DNA of 64,000 nt from Actinorhabdospora filicis (GTDB taxonomy: Bacteria; Actinomycetota; Actinomycetes; Mycobacteriales; Micromonosporaceae). The position numbers and the translations under genes were made by a program. The notes under the pieces are model-generated. The model was given only the letters and a program-made list of their open reading frames with translations. It did not search any database and was not told the origin of the DNA. Location of the stretch: the NCBI RefSeq assembly GCF_030269765.1, contig NZ_BSTX01000001.1:1185370-1249369 (forward strand). The letters are read 5' to 3'. Shown here in pieces: positions 62,731 through 64,000 of the stretch (position 1 is its first letter; each line of letters opens with the position of its first letter).

Positions 62731-63615
62731 TCACCGGCCGATGATCTTGCGGTATCCGTACGTCGCGTACTCCCGCGCGAAGCCCAGGCGCTCGTACAGC
62801 CCCCGCGCCGCGAGGTTCTCCGCGTTGTGGTTGACCGTCGCGCGGGTGATCCCCTGCGCGCGCATCTCGGTCATGGCGTGGCGCATGACGGCGGCGGCGA
62901 GGCCGAGGCGGCGGAAGTCCTCGTGGGTGCCGACGGGTTCGAAGTGGCCGAGGCGGTTGCGCTCGTCGGTCCAGTAGACGGTGTAGGCGGCGATGCGGCC
63001 GTCGGGGGCTTCGGCGACGATCTCGCGGGCCGGGTCGTAGCCGGGGGCGCGCATGAACTCGGCGTAGGCGGACGCGGTCCAGCCGGCCCCCTCGAAGGAG
63101 CGGTTGCGGGCCTCGGCGAGCGCGGCGGCGTCGGTGGGGCGGGCGGAGCGGATGGTGAAGCCCTCGGCGGTGGTGCCGGTGGGGAGGTCGGTCAGGTCGC
63201 GTTCGCGGATGTCGTCCCAGGTGCGGAAGCGCTCGAAGCCGAGTCCGGTGAGGAGTTCGGCGCGGACGGTGTCGCGGTCGAAGCCGTCGGTCAGGATCTC
63301 GGCTGCGCCCGAGGCGCGGCGGGTGGTCTCGCAGGCGAAGGACAGCAGCGCGGTCTCGAAGGCCGTTCCGCGATGCGAGGGCGCGACGAAGCAGTCGAAG
63401 GCGTTGCCGAAGCGCCCGGCGATGGTGATGCCGGACAGGAGGCCGTCGGCGTCCCACAGGTGCACCAGCCGCGAGAGGTCGCGTCCGCGCAGGTTCTCGT
63501 GGACGCGGTGGGGCAGCTCGCCGATGTGGTCGTAGCCCCAGCGGCCGGCCTCGGCGATCCAGGCGGCGACGGTGGACTGGAGCAGCGGCATGTCGGAGGG
63601 ACGGTAGGCGCGCAT
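62731..63615 (-). CDS. Double-GNAT N-acetyltransferase
   Basis: 294 residues with two GNAT folds: N-terminal (FDCFVAPSHRGTAFETALL) and C-terminal (VGTHEDFRRLGLAAAVMRHAM, ENLAARGLYERLGF), the second holding the acetyl-CoA loop. MshD-like in plan but not positioned with mycothiol genes. Start ATG 63615, 6 nt after TAGAAC. No link to neighbours. Confidence 0.88.
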   Translation of the reverse strand: MRAYRPSDMPLLQSTVAAWIAEAGRWGYDHIGELPHRVHENLRGRDLSRLVHLWDADGLLSGITIAGRFGNAFDCFVAPSHRGTAFETALLSFACETTRRASGAAEILTDGFDRDTVRAELLTGLGFERFRTWDDIRERDLTDLPTGTTAEGFTIRSARPTDAAALAEARNRSFEGAGWTASAYAEFMRAPGYDPAREIVAEAPDGRIAAYTVYWTDERNRLGHFEPVGTHEDFRRLGLAAAVMRHAMTEMRAQGITRATVNHNAENLAARGLYERLGFAREYATYGYRKIIGR

Positions 63616-63649
63616 GATCCCGTTCTACCGGCCGGGGCAATCGAATAAT

Positions 63650-63678
63650 GGGCCGCCGCGACATGGTCGCGGCGGCCC
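63650..63678 (-). terminator. Terminator of the NPCBM gene
   Basis: A 13-bp perfect stem (GGGCCGCCGCGAC / complement) with loop ATG; on the minus strand it is followed by CATTATT. Confidence 0.8.
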
Positions 63679-63696
63679 GGGGAAGGAGGAGTGAGG

Positions 63697-64000
63697 TCAG
63701 CAGGCGAACTTCGCGTCGGCCCAGTCGGCGTGGTCGTTGCCGTTGCCGTCACCGCCGTCGTCGACGACGAGGCGCAGGTACTCCACGCCGGTCAGGGACG
63801 CGGTGAGCGCGAAGGTCGCCGAGTCGGCGCGCATCAGTGGCGACACGGCGAGTTCACGGTCGCCGTCGTAGACGTGGAAGCGGATGGTCCCGCGGGTGGG
63901 CTGGGCGTCGTCGACGCCCACGGAGGCGGTGAAGGTGGAGCACCTGCCGCCCAGGAAGTACACGACCTCGCTGGGCGCGTGCGTCCCCAGGCCCTTGGGG
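63697..64000 (-). CDS. NPCBM-domain carbohydrate-binding protein, C-terminal part
   Basis: At least 100 residues; the frame runs off the window edge. PKGLGTHAPSEVVYFLGGRC and FTASVGVDDA belong to the NPCBM (novel putative carbohydrate-binding) domain, as found at the end of actinobacterial glycosidases and lectin-like secreted proteins. [26 protein letters not shown] is its conserved C-terminal strand set. The N-terminal part, including any catalytic domain, is outside the window. Confidence 0.88.
   Translation of the reverse strand, partial: PKGLGTHAPSEVVYFLGGRCSTFTASVGVDDAQPTRGTIRFHVYDGDRELAVSPLMRADSATFALTASLTGVEYLRLVVDDGGDGNGNDHADWADAKFAC

Overview
The window is high-GC (roughly 70% or more) DNA from a filamentous-type actinomycete. 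Signs of this are a WhiB regulator, the F420 genes fbiA and fbiB, mycobacterium-like gene order around manA/manB/whiB, DUF3499 and TIGR03086-type proteins, an AA10 chitin/cellulose monooxygenase, and many genes whose start codon lies only 6-7 nt after a TAnnnT -10 box (leaderless transcription). An order such as Streptosporangiales fits, but genus cannot be fixed from sequence alone.

Layout. 1-11.9 kb: end of a giant membrane protein, a frameshifted double-GNAT acetyltransferase, MutT-like Nudix, a degenerate pterin dehydratase-like protein, a methyltransferase, a structured gene-free stretch, a LysR substrate-domain protein divergent from DUF5997, type II NADH dehydrogenase, and ychF coupled to a small HAD gene. 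12-15.4 kb: ahcY, a secreted LPMO, and a Mn2+ riboswitch controlling a GDT1/TMEM165 exporter. 15.4-25.7 kb: housekeeping block manA - CDF transporter - SIS isomerase - Trm112-like - manB - DUF3499 / metallopeptidase-fold protein - whiB - YGQP-repeat membrane protein / fbiA-fbiB, syntenic with Mycobacterium Rv3255c-Rv3262. 25.75-41.2 kb: three tandem giant paralogues (1879, 1534 and 1712 aa). 41.2-45.1 kb: an iron-box-controlled siderophore uptake operon. 45.1-48.8 kb: a heterodimeric ABC exporter. 48.9-55.1 kb: TIGR03089 protein, aldo/keto reductase with a divergent MerR regulator, an Rpn/YhgA-like nuclease, RmuC and a cluster of low-complexity small membrane proteins. 55.1-64 kb: manC, a GT4 glycosyltransferase, ispH, xseA-xseB, two TIGR03086-like proteins, a P450-ferredoxin pair, a GNAT protein and the end of an NPCBM carbohydrate-binding protein.

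The most notable system is the 15.5-kb triplet. Each protein carries, in order, an intact trypsin-like serine protease (His-Asp-Ser), a calcineurin-like phosphoesterase fold that has lost its metal-binding motifs, an uncharacterised bridging domain, a NACHT NTPase, pentapeptide-like repeats, a WD40 array (14 blades in the first and third, about 9 in the second) and a shared C-terminal cap. This is a bacterial NLR/STAND-type architecture of the kind used in phage defence or programmed cell death. Genes 1 and 2 share a bipartite upstream motif, and genes 2 and 3 overlap by 8 bp. In mycobacteria fbiA/fbiB lie close to manC; here about 29 kb of accessory DNA separates them.

How the genes work together: manA, the SIS isomerase, manB, manC and the GT4 enzyme form a GDP-mannose supply and use pathway; fbiA and fbiB complete coenzyme F420; the iron operon imports ferric siderophores under an IdeR/DmdR-type operator that overlaps the stop codon of the third giant gene.
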